Shown here piece after piece: positions 1-7,847 of a stretch of 37,042 nucleotides of DNA (its first letter is position 1; each line of letters begins with the position of its first letter). The notes below the pieces were generated by a model. The model was not told the origin of the DNA, made no database searches, and saw only the letters and a program-made list of their open reading frames with translations. The stretch is from an uncultured Lachnospiraceae bacterium (GTDB taxonomy: Bacteria; Bacillota; Clostridia; Lachnospirales; Lachnospiraceae): positions 1 through 37,042 of the forward strand of contig CAMSTM010000014.1 of the NCBI GenBank assembly GCA_947063675.1, given 5' to 3'. A program made the translations under genes and the position numbers.

Positions 1-378
1 CGGATATGGTTTTTCCGGGGATGGGTACGTATGAAGAGTGGCAAAGATGGAATGTTAGACCCGATTTTCGAGGAAAAGGTGATTGGCCATGCGGAGGTAA
101 GGCAGATTTTCAGGGCATCCGCCGTGGGAAATATTGCGGGCTCCTATGTGCTTGACGGTATTTTCCAGAGAGATTGCAAGATTCGCATCACAAGGCCGGG
201 AGAAAAGGAAAATAACGGACTTATTTATGAAGGAAAACTGGCTTCCTTAAAGCGTTTCAAGGACGATGTAAAAGAGGTGAAAGCCGGATTTGAATGCGGT
301 CTTGTATTTGACGGATTCGACCAGATGCAGGAGCTTGATATCGTGGAGGCCTATATTATGGTGGAGGTTCCAAGGTGA
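1..378 (+). CDS. infB: Translation initiation factor IF-2, C-terminal fragment (partial)
   Basis: IF-2 is the GTPase that delivers initiator tRNA to the 30S subunit. Only the end of domain III and the C-terminal domain IV are present; domain IV binds fMet-tRNA. The IF-2 pattern is clear from about nt 49 (GMLDPIFEEKVIGHAEVRQ), then a GNIAGSYVLDG segment and an ending in MVEVPR. The gene enters from the left edge, so no start is visible. The first 16 or so codons of this frame do not look like IF-2, although a linker of the type DVKSAMDGMLDP would be expected; this could be sequence error at the edge. The stop overlaps the rbfA start by four bases. The order infB-rbfA-nrnA-truB-ribF is the conserved Firmicute nusA operon, which supports the call. 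Confidence 0.95.
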   Translation, partial: RIWFFRGWVRMKSGKDGMLDPIFEEKVIGHAEVRQIFRASAVGNIAGSYVLDGIFQRDCKIRITRPGEKENNGLIYEGKLASLKRFKDDVKEVKAGFECGLVFDGFDQMQELDIVEAYIMVEVPR

Positions 379-761
379 GAAAAAACAGTGTGAAGAATAC
401 CCGCATTAACGGAGAGGTGCACAGAGTTCTGGCTGAGATAATAAGGGGCGGGTTAAAAGACCCCAGAATCAGCCCTCTGACATCTGTGGTCTCCGTTGAG
501 GTAGCCCCGGACTTAAAGACCTGTAAGGCGTGGATTAGCGTTTATGGGGATGAAAAGGCACAGAAGGATACCATTTCGGGGCTTAAAAATGCGGAAGGGT
601 TTATCCGCAGGGAACTGGCGTCCAGAATAAATTTGCGCAACACGCCGGAGATTCATTTCATCGGCGACCAGTCTATCGAATACGGCGTGAGAATGTCAAG
701 GCTGATTGACGAGGTTACCGGCGGGGAAGCGGACGTGGATACGGAGGAAGACCAGGTGTAA
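375..761 (+). CDS. rbfA: Ribosome-binding factor A
   Basis: RbfA binds the free 30S subunit and assists late maturation of 16S rRNA. The 128 residues have the normal family length and its KH-like layout: an N-terminal helix (INGEVHRVLAEIIRGGLKDPRI), a VSVEVAPDLKTCKAWISVYG strand pair, and a C-terminal region with LRNTPEIHFIGDQSIEYG. The start is GTG inside the infB stop (overlap GTGA), preceded by GGAGG about eight bases upstream, so translation is probably coupled to infB. The acidic tail is ordinary for clostridial RbfA. Confidence 0.95.
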   Translation: MRKNSVKNTRINGEVHRVLAEIIRGGLKDPRISPLTSVVSVEVAPDLKTCKAWISVYGDEKAQKDTISGLKNAEGFIRRELASRINLRNTPEIHFIGDQSIEYGVRMSRLIDEVTGGEADVDTEEDQV

Positions 762-786
762 AAGCAGTTTATGACAGGAGAGGGTT

Positions 787-1746
787 ATGAATATTTGTGA
801 AGAAGCAAAGGGAGCGGCTGCCATTGGCATCGGCGGTCATGTAAGACCCGACGGTGACTGTGTGGGGTCAGCCATGGGACTATACCTGTATCTGAAAAAG
901 GCGTGCCCTGAAAGTAGGGTGCAGGTATTTCTTGAAAAGCCGGCGGAGATTTTTTCCTGTATAGCGGGGCTTGACGAGATACATGCGGACTTTGCCACGG
1001 ATGTGGAGGCTTTTGATTTGTTTATTGCCCTGGATACCTCGAAAGAGCGTCTGGGCGGAGCGGAGAAATACTTTGATGAAGCGAAAAAGACCGTGAACAT
1101 CGACCACCACATCAGCAACAAAGGCAGCGGAGATGTGAATTACATAATGCCGAAGGCAAGCTCCACAAGCGAACTTATTTATAATGTAATCGAGGACAAA
1201 GCTCTGATAGACGAGGAGATTGCCAAAGCGCTCTATATCGGCATGATGCACGATACCGGCGTTTTCCAGTACTCCAACACGTCCCCGGACACCTTGAAGA
1301 CGGCGGCGGAGCTGATTTCCTACGGGTTTGATTTTTCAAGGCTCATTGACGAGACCTTTTATGAAAAGACTTATGTCCAGAATCAAATACTGGGCCGGGC
1401 GCTCCTTGAGAGCCTCCTCTTTATGGACGGCAGATGCGTGGTCAGCATGGTTGACAAAAAAACCATGGATTTTTACCGTGCCGTGCCGGCCGATTTGGAT
1501 GGAATTGTCAACCAGCTTCGGAATACCCGGGGAGTGGAGTGTGCGATTTTTATGTACCAGACCAATGTTTTGGAGTATAAGGTAAGCCTGCGCTCCAACG
1601 GAAAGGTAGATGTGGCGAAGGTTGCGGAATTTTTCGGCGGCGGCGGCCATATGAGGGCGGCAGGCGTAACCATGCCGGGGACCTTCCATGACATTGTCAA
1701 CAATCTTTCCGGAAGAATTGCGGAACAGCTCCGGGAGAAGGAGTAA
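787..1746 (+). CDS. nrnA: DHH-family oligoribonuclease / pAp phosphatase (NrnA-like)
   Basis: This is a 319-residue cytoplasmic DHH-DHHA1 phosphoesterase. NrnA degrades short RNA oligonucleotides and dephosphorylates 3'-phosphoadenosine 5'-phosphate. The metal-binding motifs appear in order: PDGD near residue 22, LDTS near residue 98, the signature IDHH near residue 107, and MHDTG near residue 155. The C-terminal DHHA1 domain carries the glycine-rich FFGGGGHMRAAG motif that binds substrate. The start ATG follows GGAGAGG by a few bases. Its place between rbfA and truB is the usual one in Firmicutes. It is too short for RecJ and lacks the extra RecJ domains. Confidence 0.9.
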   Translation: MNICEEAKGAAAIGIGGHVRPDGDCVGSAMGLYLYLKKACPESRVQVFLEKPAEIFSCIAGLDEIHADFATDVEAFDLFIALDTSKERLGGAEKYFDEAKKTVNIDHHISNKGSGDVNYIMPKASSTSELIYNVIEDKALIDEEIAKALYIGMMHDTGVFQYSNTSPDTLKTAAELISYGFDFSRLIDETFYEKTYVQNQILGRALLESLLFMDGRCVVSMVDKKTMDFYRAVPADLDGIVNQLRNTRGVECAIFMYQTNVLEYKVSLRSNGKVDVAKVAEFFGGGGHMRAAGVTMPGTFHDIVNNLSGRIAEQLREKE

Positions 1747-1811
1747 GGACCGGCGGCTGCCCGGAAATGACAGAAAGCGCGAAAAGGCGTATGGGAAAAG
1801 GAATAAAAACC

Positions 1812-2711
1812 ATGTACCATGGAATGATTAACGTTTATAAAGAAGCGGGCTATACCTCCCACGATGTGGTGGCGAAGCTCCGCGGAATCTGCAAACAGAA
1901 AAGAATCGGACATACAGGAACCCTGGACCCGGATGCGGTTGGGGTTCTTCCTGTATGTCTGGGAAACGGGACAAGGCTCTGCGACATGCTGACTGACAAA
2001 GATAAGGAGTATGTGGCGGACTTTTGTCTGGGAATCACCACGGATACCCAGGATATTTCAGGGACCGTACTTGAGAAAAAGGACGTGGATGTGGGCGCGG
2101 AAGATGTGGAAAAGGCGGCGGCGCTTTTTTTGGGGGAGTATTTACAGCTCCCGCCCATGTATTCCGCTCTGAAGGTAGGGGGAAAGAAGCTCTGCGACCT
2201 TGCAAGGGCGGGAAAGGAAGTGGAGAGGACGCCCCGTCCTGTAACCGTTTATTCTCTGGAATTTCTGAAAAAAGAGCATCCCTGCTATACCATAAAGGTG
2301 GCGTGTTCCAAAGGAACCTATATCAGAACGCTCTGCCATGATATCGGGCAGCGCCTGGGCTGTGGCGCTGTGATGACAAAGCTTGTGCGTACAAGAGCGG
2401 GAGAATTCGGCATAGAGAATGCCCTTACCCTGGGGAAGCTGGAGGAGATGGCAAAGGCGGGAACTCTTGGGGAGGCTGTGATTCCGGTGGAGAAAATGTT
2501 TGGCGCGCTGCCGGCGGTTTCTGCCAAAGAAAGCGCTTTTAAGGCCCTTCAAAACGGGAATCAGTTAAAAGATGCGGATGTGTCAGAGGTTCCGGCCGGG
2601 ACGGAGGTACGAATGTATAATCATCAGGGGATATTTTACGGCGTTTTCCGGCGGGACGCGGAACGGGGGCTTTTTTTGCCGGTGAAAATGTTTTTTCCTG
2701 AGCAGGAGTGA
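1812..2711 (+). CDS. truB: tRNA pseudouridine(55) synthase
   Basis: TruB converts U55 of the tRNA T-loop to pseudouridine. The N-terminal motif GMINVYKEAGYTSHDVV and the catalytic segment HTGTLDPDAVGVLPVCLG are present; Asp39 in the numbering used here is the expected nucleophile. Further family blocks are YVADFCLGITTDTQDISG, QLPPMYSALKVGGKKLC and CSKGTYIRTLCHDIG. The frame is open from 1767, but I chose ATG 1812, giving 299 residues. It follows AAAAGGA at normal spacing and matches where family members begin. ATG 1791 is possible. The C-terminal part fits the short PUA-like tail of Firmicute TruB. Confidence 0.93.
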   Translation: MYHGMINVYKEAGYTSHDVVAKLRGICKQKRIGHTGTLDPDAVGVLPVCLGNGTRLCDMLTDKDKEYVADFCLGITTDTQDISGTVLEKKDVDVGAEDVEKAAALFLGEYLQLPPMYSALKVGGKKLCDLARAGKEVERTPRPVTVYSLEFLKKEHPCYTIKVACSKGTYIRTLCHDIGQRLGCGAVMTKLVRTRAGEFGIENALTLGKLEEMAKAGTLGEAVIPVEKMFGALPAVSAKESAFKALQNGNQLKDADVSEVPAGTEVRMYNHQGIFYGVFRRDAERGLFLPVKMFFPEQE

Positions 2712-2759
2712 AAAATGCGCCGGTTCTATCGGCAGTTTCATGTGGAAATGAGGATAAAT

Positions 2760-3710
2760 ATGGAAATTATTCAGAATACAACAGAGTTTTTGCTGGAATC
2801 CCAAACCGGACCCGACGCCGGAAAAGCCGCCGGAAGCGCCGTTGCCATCGGAAAGTTTGACGGCGTTCATAAGGGACATATCCGGTTGCTTTCCCATATA
2901 CTTGAGCGGAAGGCGGAGGGGCTTAAGGCGGTGGTTTTCACCTTTCACCCTTCCGCTTCGGTTTTCTTCGGGCGCGGCGGGGCGGAGGAAATCACCACCC
3001 GTCAGGAAAAGAGGAAGCTCTTTGAAAAACTGGGAATTGACATTTTGATTGAGTTTCCGTTAAATGAGCGGACGGCGGCAACGCCTCCCGAAGAGTTTGT
3101 GAGAAAATATCTGGTGGAGCAGATGCATACGGCTTATCTGGCGGCGGGAGCGGACGTGACCTTTGGTTATAAGGGGCAGGGAAATAAGGAGCTTTTGTTA
3201 AAGCTGGCGGATACCTGCGGCTATCAGATCCGGATTATCGACAAGCTTTATTATGGCGACAGGGAAATCAGCTCCACCTATGTGCGGGAAGAGGTAGAAA
3301 AGGGGAACATGCCCATGGCGGAAAGTCTCCTTGGAAGATATTACAGTTTTGAAGGGCGTGTGGAGGAGGGAAGCAGGCTTGGAAGAGAGCTGGGAATGCC
3401 GACCTTAAATCTTTATCCCGAAAAGGAAAAGCTGCTTCCGCCCAAAGGCGTTTACTACTCCAGGGTGACTCTGGAAGGGGAGGTTTACGCCGGAATTACC
3501 AATATCGGACGAAAACCTACGGTGAATGACACAGACGCCGTGGATGTGGAAACCTATCTCTATGACTTTGACCGGAATGTTTATGGGAAGGAAATCGTGA
3601 CCGAGCTTCTGCAGTTTAAAAGACCGGAGCAGAGGTTTGCGGGCGTAGAGGAGCTGAAAGCGCAGATGGAGAGGGATATTGCGGAGGGAAGGAGGTTCCA
3701 TAAAATCTAG
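2760..3710 (+). CDS. ribF: Bifunctional riboflavin kinase / FAD synthetase
   Basis: RibF phosphorylates riboflavin to FMN and adenylylates FMN to FAD. The N-terminal nucleotidyltransferase half shows GKFDGVHKGHIRLL, VFTFHPSA and a GADVTFGYKGQG segment followed by ISSTYVRE. The C-terminal flavokinase half shows GRYYSFEGRVEEGSRLGRELGMPTLNL in pieces, then GVYYSRV and GITNIGRKPTV. The chosen ATG 2760 has GAGGA just upstream and gives 316 residues. An earlier in-frame ATG at 2715 would add 15 basic residues not typical of RibF. It is the last gene of the operon, ending before a strong terminator. I saw no FMN riboswitch ahead of it. Confidence 0.94.
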   Translation: MEIIQNTTEFLLESQTGPDAGKAAGSAVAIGKFDGVHKGHIRLLSHILERKAEGLKAVVFTFHPSASVFFGRGGAEEITTRQEKRKLFEKLGIDILIEFPLNERTAATPPEEFVRKYLVEQMHTAYLAAGADVTFGYKGQGNKELLLKLADTCGYQIRIIDKLYYGDREISSTYVREEVEKGNMPMAESLLGRYYSFEGRVEEGSRLGRELGMPTLNLYPEKEKLLPPKGVYYSRVTLEGEVYAGITNIGRKPTVNDTDAVDVETYLYDFDRNVYGKEIVTELLQFKRPEQRFAGVEELKAQMERDIAEGRRFHKI

Positions 3711-3783
3711 TGTTTTACAGATATTAAATCTTATAAAATCAAAAAGGGAGAATTTCTCCTGTATCAAAAACAGTTTCTAATTT

Positions 3784-3840
3784 AAAGAACAGCAGAGGCG
3801 CATCGGCAGTAAATGCCGGAGCGTCCCTGCTGTTCTTTTT
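3784..3840. terminator. Bidirectional intrinsic terminator after ribF and the 3845-4036 gene
   Basis: The outer stem AAAGAACAGCAG pairs with CTGCTGTTCTTT. An inner stem GCGCATCGGCA pairs with TGCCGGAGCGT with one mismatch, around a GTAAA loop. A T-run follows on the plus strand, and an A-run precedes the stem so it can serve the minus strand as well. It lies between two convergent genes. Confidence 0.85.
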
Positions 3841-3844
3841 GAGA

Positions 3845-4036
3845 CTATTCTTTGATTTTGTCAATCTCCGTAAGATTAACCCCCGCTACGTTAAGCAATG
3901 CTTTTAATGTTATATATTCTTCTTTAAGGTCGGCATATGTTTCAGTAGCGTTTTCTTTTTTGGCTAATAACATGCGTCTTTGAACTTTTGCAAAATCATC
4001 CAGCGCAGCTTTTGTTACTTCGATACCTGATGGCAT
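3845..4036 (-). CDS. Small helical hypothetical protein (63 aa)
   Basis: I do not recognise this family. The product is 63 residues, charged, with no signal peptide, membrane segment or cysteine. It reads as two or three helices (VTKAALDDFAKVQRRMLLAK, then TYADLKEEYITLKALLNVAG), so a small cytoplasmic helical hairpin or coiled coil is likely. Several points support it as real. An AGGTGA ribosome site lies a few bases before the ATG. A minus-strand promoter with 17-base spacing lies upstream. It shares a terminator with ribF, and its amino-acid composition looks coding. It is divergent from the NlpC/P60 gene, but nothing else links the two. Confidence 0.7.
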   Translation of the reverse strand: MPSGIEVTKAALDDFAKVQRRMLLAKKENATETYADLKEEYITLKALLNVAGVNLTEIDKIKE

Positions 4037-4084
4037 GCGGTCACCTGCTTTCTGTTAATAAGTAGTATTGGCTGATACAGTTTT

Positions 4085-4113
4085 ATTATAGCGAACCGGC
4101 CGGAAAGTGTAAA
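4085..4113 (-). promoter_or_regulatory. Sigma-A promoter for the 63-aa gene
   Basis: On the minus strand TTTACA (4108-4113) is followed after 17 bases by TATAAT (4085-4090). The spacer contains the 8-bp palindrome CCGGCCGG, which could be a repressor site; that part is inference. Confidence 0.7.
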
Positions 4114-4166
4114 GCCTGTCCAATATAATTTCCAGATAACTACCAGTAAAAAATAAAAGAGAACAT

Positions 4167-4195
4167 TTGACATCCAAAAGGTTACTTGTTATAAT
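4167..4195 (+). promoter_or_regulatory. Consensus sigma-A promoter for the NlpC/P60 gene
   Basis: TTGACA (4167-4172), a 17-base spacer and TATAAT (4190-4195) form a perfect consensus promoter. Transcription would start near 4202, giving a leader of about 43 bases. Confidence 0.88.
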
Positions 4196-4209
4196 ACTTT
4201 TGTCAGATT

Positions 4210-4226
4210 TGTAATAAATTTGTAAT
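4210..4226 (+). promoter_or_regulatory. Putative WalR (YycF) binding site
   Basis: Two TGTAAT half-sites (4210-4215 and 4221-4226) are separated by five bases. This fits the published WalR consensus TGTWAH-N5-TGTWAH exactly. The site lies downstream of the -10 and before the ribosome site, a position that would favour repression. The gene it controls encodes a cell-wall hydrolase, the classic WalR target class. Binding is inferred. Confidence 0.65.
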
Positions 4227-4244
4227 AAATTTGGAGGTTATGTT

Positions 4245-5321
4245 TTGAAAAGACAGATGACAGGTAGCTTTTACAGGTCGGCGGCTATGCTGACAGCGGC
4301 CGTAATGCTTTTGGGAGAACCGATGTACATACAGGCTGCAGAGCTGAACGATACCAATAAAGAAAGTGCGGTAAACGATACGGAAGAACTGCTCACGGCA
4401 GGAGTAGGAGACTTATTTATTTCCCCGCTCACAAAAATTGAATATGTGGAGATTGCCAGACAGGCGGAGGGAGCCATGTGGGGCTACACCCACCTTGGCA
4501 TCTGCAACGTGGACGAAAACAATTTAAATATCAGAAAAGAGCCCGACGAGTCTGCGAAACTGGTGGGTAAGCTCCCCAAAAATGCGGCCTGTGAGATTAT
4601 CAGCAGCGAGAACGGCTGGGCATTTATCTCCTCAGGCAAGGTGGAAGGCTATGTAAAGGAGGAGTACCTTCTCACCGGCTTTGAGGCGAAGCAAAAGGGC
4701 GAGGAGCTGGCGTCGGCAATCGCCGTTTCCACAGCGGACAGCCTGAATATCCGGGAAATGCCCAATATCGACGCGGAAGTGGTGACTCAGGTTGCGGCGG
4801 GAGAAATTCTGGATATCGTGGAAATCCAGGACGACGGCTGGATAAAGGTGTACCTGGACGACGAGGAAGTGTATGTATCGGCTGATTATGTGGAAGTGAA
4901 ATCTGATTTGAATACAGCGATTACATTAACCGAGCTGATTTACGGCGAGGGCGTTTCCGATATCAGGGTGGATTTGTGTCAGTATGCAAAGCAGTTTTTG
5001 GGGAATCCTTACGTATGGGGCGGGACAAGCCTTACGAAGGGAGCTGACTGCTCCGGTTTTGTAAAGAGCGTGTTTGCAAATTTCGGCGTTTCACTGCCGA
5101 GAACTTCCAGAGAGCAGGCAAACACGGGAAGCAAAATCAGTGCTTCCGACCTCCAGCCCGGAGATTTGGTATTTTATGCAAAGGGCGGAACCGTAAACCA
5201 TGTGGCGATTTATATTGGCGGCGGTCAGGTAATCCATGCCAGCAGTCCCAAGACGGGGATTAAGATTTCTTCCTATAATTACAGGACGCCTTATAAGATG
5301 ACGAGAGTATTGTACGATTAG
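4245..5321 (+). CDS. Secreted SH3b-SH3b-NlpC/P60 cell-wall hydrolase
   Basis: The predicted product is an exported peptidoglycan endopeptidase of 358 residues. NlpC/P60 enzymes cut D-glutamyl-meso-diaminopimelate or related stem-peptide bonds. A signal peptide covers about residues 1-32 (basic MKRQ start, hydrophobic core, then IQAAE). Two bacterial SH3 domains follow at about 80-145 and 155-220, with the LNIRKEPDESAKLVG and LNIREMPNIDAEVV signatures. The catalytic domain spans about 235-358 and contains YVWGGTS, DCSGF with nucleophile Cys269, PGDLVFYA, and His319 in NHVAIYIGGG. The start is TTG 4245, since GGAGG lies eight bases upstream and the nearby ATG frame stops at once. It is a single-gene unit with its own promoter, a WalR-like box and a terminator. 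Confidence 0.93.
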   Translation: MKRQMTGSFYRSAAMLTAAVMLLGEPMYIQAAELNDTNKESAVNDTEELLTAGVGDLFISPLTKIEYVEIARQAEGAMWGYTHLGICNVDENNLNIRKEPDESAKLVGKLPKNAACEIISSENGWAFISSGKVEGYVKEEYLLTGFEAKQKGEELASAIAVSTADSLNIREMPNIDAEVVTQVAAGEILDIVEIQDDGWIKVYLDDEEVYVSADYVEVKSDLNTAITLTELIYGEGVSDIRVDLCQYAKQFLGNPYVWGGTSLTKGADCSGFVKSVFANFGVSLPRTSREQANTGSKISASDLQPGDLVFYAKGGTVNHVAIYIGGGQVIHASSPKTGIKISSYNYRTPYKMTRVLYD

Positions 5322-5367
5322 AGTGATGGACAGCAGATTACACGCTTTGCGTGCAGGCCATGATTCC

Positions 5368-5402
5368 AAAAACAGCCTTCCGATTTCGGAGGGCTGTTTT
5401 TT
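5368..5402 (+). terminator. Intrinsic terminator after the NlpC/P60 gene
   Basis: AAACAGCCTTCCGA pairs with TCGGAGGGCTGTTT around a two-base loop, and a T-run follows. Confidence 0.9.
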
Positions 5403-5562
5403 GGAATACGGTCAGACGACCGCTTCAATAATTGTTTTATGCCGGCGCTATGGTATGATTATATTGGTTATAGTCAATGCGTTTGAAAAATAATAAACAG
5501 GCGGAAGCAATTCTGCGCAGAATCCATGAAAAATGATTTCCGCGGTGAAAACATTTTTTCAG

Positions 5563-5591
5563 TTGACAAAACAAACCTGATTGAATATGCT
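5563..5591 (+). promoter_or_regulatory. Sigma-A promoter for the cysE-sigH block
   Basis: TTGACA (5563-5568), a 17-base spacer and TATGCT (5586-5591). The leader that follows can fold a short stem (AACTGACAGA against TCTGCAGTT, about 5611-5640). I see no T-box or other known riboswitch. The rest of 5403-5562 holds nothing I can assign, apart from a weaker possible promoter near 5430-5460. Confidence 0.75.
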
Positions 5592-5663
5592 GATAGTGTA
5601 ATTAAGTTAAGGAACTGACAGAGCGCATGTCTGCAGTTACCTGGCAGATTGAAGGGAAATTCA

Positions 5664-6356
5664 GTGGGATTTATAAATAAAATAAAGGAAGAAATTGCAA
5701 TTATCAGGCAAAGGGACCCGGCGATTCACTCTTCCATGGAGGTTTTTCTCTATCCCAGCTTTAAGGTTATGCTGCACTATCGTCTGGCCCATAAGCTGTA
5801 CCTGAAAAAGCATTATTTTCTGGCAAGATGGATATCCCAGAGAGGAGTCCGCAAAACAGGAATTGAAATTCACCCCGGCGCACAGATAGGAAAAGGCTTT
5901 TTTATCGACCACGGCAACGGCGTGATTATCGGTGAAACCACGATTATCGGCGATAATGTGACACTGTATCAGGGGGTGACTTTAGGTGGAACAGGAAAGG
6001 AACAGGGAAAGAGGCATCCCACTATCGGAAATAATGTGATGATTAGCGCGGGGGCCAAGGTGCTGGGTTCTTTTACCATCGGAGATAATTCCAAAATAGG
6101 AGCCGGGAGCGTGGTGCTCGAGGAAGTGCCGCCGAACTCCACCGTGGTGGGCGTACCCGGCAGGGTGGTGAAACGGAACAACCAAACGCTCCCTCAGGAG
6201 GATTTGGACCAGGTGAATATGCCTGACCCGATTAAGGAGGACCTGATTGCGCTTCACCATGCAAACACGGAGTTTACCAATTCCATTATTGATTTGGAAC
6301 GCAAGCTGCGTGAAATGCGTCATCAGTGCGATACCAACTGTGAAAAAAGAAGATAA
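5664..6356 (+). CDS. cysE: Serine O-acetyltransferase
   Basis: CysE transfers acetyl from acetyl-CoA to L-serine, the first step of cysteine synthesis. An N-terminal helical part (residues 1-65) is followed by a left-handed beta-helix of hexapeptide repeats. That part contains the family motifs GIEIHPGAQIGKGFFIDHG, GVIIGETTIIGDNV, LYQGVTLGGTGK and VVGVPGRVV. I chose GTG 5664 (230 residues) because AAGGGAAA lies at normal spacing and the protein then begins MGFINKIKEEI. TTG 5649 is a less likely alternative. It heads the cysE-cysS-mrnC-rlmB-X-sigH block, which links cysteine supply with cysteinyl-tRNA charging. The tail has two cysteines (CDTNC) of unknown relevance. Confidence 0.93.
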   Translation: MGFINKIKEEIAIIRQRDPAIHSSMEVFLYPSFKVMLHYRLAHKLYLKKHYFLARWISQRGVRKTGIEIHPGAQIGKGFFIDHGNGVIIGETTIIGDNVTLYQGVTLGGTGKEQGKRHPTIGNNVMISAGAKVLGSFTIGDNSKIGAGSVVLEEVPPNSTVVGVPGRVVKRNNQTLPQEDLDQVNMPDPIKEDLIALHHANTEFTNSIIDLERKLREMRHQCDTNCEKRR

Positions 6357-6370
6357 AGAGAGTTTGCGCA

Positions 6371-6414
6371 TTGTGCCGCTTTTGCCGAATCCGATACTTA
6401 AGGCAAAGCGGCGC
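6371..6414 (+). other. Intercistronic hairpin between cysE and cysS
   Basis: TGCCGCTTTTGCC pairs with GGCAAAGCGGC, with one bulge, and is extended by G-U pairs. No T-run follows, so it is more likely an mRNA-processing or stability element than a terminator. Confidence 0.55.
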
Positions 6415-6437
6415 AGAAACAGAACAGGAGTTTAATT

Positions 6438-7847
6438 ATGAAAATTTACAACACGCTTTCAAAGAGAAAAGAAGACTTTGTCCCCCTTGAGGAGGGGAAG
6501 GTTAAAATGTACGTATGCGGACCTACCGTATATAATCTGATTCATATCGGAAACGCCCGCCCGATGATTGTTTTCGACACGGTAAGAAGGTACATGGAGC
6601 ATAAAGGTTACGAGGTAAATTTTGTGTCCAATTTTACCGATGTGGACGATAAGATTATCAAACAGGCAATTGCGGAGGGCGTGGAGGCCTCTGTCATTTC
6701 CGAGCGTTACATTGCGGAATGCAAGAAGGACATGCAGGCCATGAATGTGAAGCCGGCTACTACCCATCCGAAGGCAACCGAGGAAATCTGTGGTATGCTG
6801 GACATGATTGGAACCCTGATTGAAAAGGACTACGCCTATGTGGCGTCCGACGGCACGGTTTATTTCAGAACCAGAAGCTTTAAGGATTACGGAAAGCTTT
6901 CCCATAAAAATCTGGATGATTTACAGGGGGGGAACCGTTCTCTTTTGGTGAGCGGGGAGGACCAGAAGGAAGACCCCCTTGATTTTGTGCTCTGGAAGCC
7001 GAAAAAGGAAGGAGAGCCTTACTGGGAGTCCCCCTGGTGCGACGGCAGGCCGGGCTGGCATATCGAGTGCTCTGTGATGAGCAGGCGGTATCTTGGAGAG
7101 GAAATCGACATCCATGCAGGCGGAGAGGACCTGATTTTCCCCCATCATGAAAACGAGATTGCCCAGTCTGAGGCGGCCAACGGCAAGCCTTTTGCAAAAT
7201 ACTGGATGCACAACGGATTTTTGAATATAGATAATAAGAAAATGTCCAAGTCCGAAGGAAATTTCTTTACGGTAAGGGACATCGGTCAGAAGTATGACCT
7301 TCAGGTGCTCCGCTTTTTCATGCTTTCCGCTCATTACAGAAGTCCCCTGAACTTCAGCGCGGAGCTGATGGAGGCGGCGGGAAACGGCTACGACAGAATC
7401 GTGACCAGCGTCAGCAACCTGAATTACCTGATGGAAAACAGCGCGTCAGAGTCCATGAGCGGGGAGGAAAGGGTACTTTCAGACGAGGCGGAAGGATTTG
7501 TGACTCAGTTTGACGAGGCCATGGACGATGATTTCAACACGGCGGACGCCATTTCCGCTATCTTTGAGCTGGTGAAGTTTGCAAACTCCAATACAAAGGA
7601 GGCGCGCAGTAAGGAGTTTTTACAGTGCCTTAAAGATAAAATCGTGACACTTTCCGATATATGCGGTCTGATTGTGGAGAAAAAGCAGGAAATCCTTGAT
7701 AAGGATATTGAAGCGCTGATTGAAAAGAGGCAGGCAGCCAGAAAGGCCAGAAATTTCCAGCTCGCCGATGAAATCAGGAACGAACTGCTTGAAAAGGGCA
7801 TTGTTCTGGAGGATACCCGCGAGGGAGTAAAATGGAAGAGAGCATAG
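6438..7847 (+). CDS. cysS: Cysteinyl-tRNA synthetase
   Basis: CysRS charges tRNA-Cys with cysteine in the cytoplasm. This 469-residue class I synthetase has normal length. It shows the HIGH-type motif HIGN at residues 36-39, in the context [16 protein letters not shown], and KMSKS at 268-272. Zinc-site residues are visible in [15 protein letters not shown] and [10 protein letters not shown]. The C-terminal helical region and an arginine/lysine-rich tail follow ([19 protein letters not shown]). The start ATG has an AACAGGAG ribosome site. Its end overlaps mrnC by 16 bases, so the two are probably translationally coupled. Confidence 0.97.
   Translation: MKIYNTLSKRKEDFVPLEEGKVKMYVCGPTVYNLIHIGNARPMIVFDTVRRYMEHKGYEVNFVSNFTDVDDKIIKQAIAEGVEASVISERYIAECKKDMQAMNVKPATTHPKATEEICGMLDMIGTLIEKDYAYVASDGTVYFRTRSFKDYGKLSHKNLDDLQGGNRSLLVSGEDQKEDPLDFVLWKPKKEGEPYWESPWCDGRPGWHIECSVMSRRYLGEEIDIHAGGEDLIFPHHENEIAQSEAANGKPFAKYWMHNGFLNIDNKKMSKSEGNFFTVRDIGQKYDLQVLRFFMLSAHYRSPLNFSAELMEAAGNGYDRIVTSVSNLNYLMENSASESMSGEERVLSDEAEGFVTQFDEAMDDDFNTADAISAIFELVKFANSNTKEARSKEFLQCLKDKIVTLSDICGLIVEKKQEILDKDIEALIEKRQAARKARNFQLADEIRNELLEKGIVLEDTREGVKWKRA

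Noticed and set aside
837-1251. Long minus-strand open frames over nrnA, and similar antisense frames over most genes
   Set aside because: They are mirror images of well-supported genes, with unnatural composition and no ribosome sites. None adds a credible product.
787-1746. Call of RecJ exonuclease for the DHH protein
   Set aside because: At 319 residues, with only DHH and DHHA1 domains and the infB-operon location, NrnA fits far better than the larger RecJ.
2712-2759. FMN riboswitch ahead of ribF
   Set aside because: The gap is under 50 bases, far too short for the RFN element, and ribF is internal to a translation operon.
5592-5663. T-box or cysteine-linked leader before cysE-cysS
   Set aside because: No T-box sequence (GGTGGTACCGCG-like) and no terminator/antiterminator pair is present; only one small stem.
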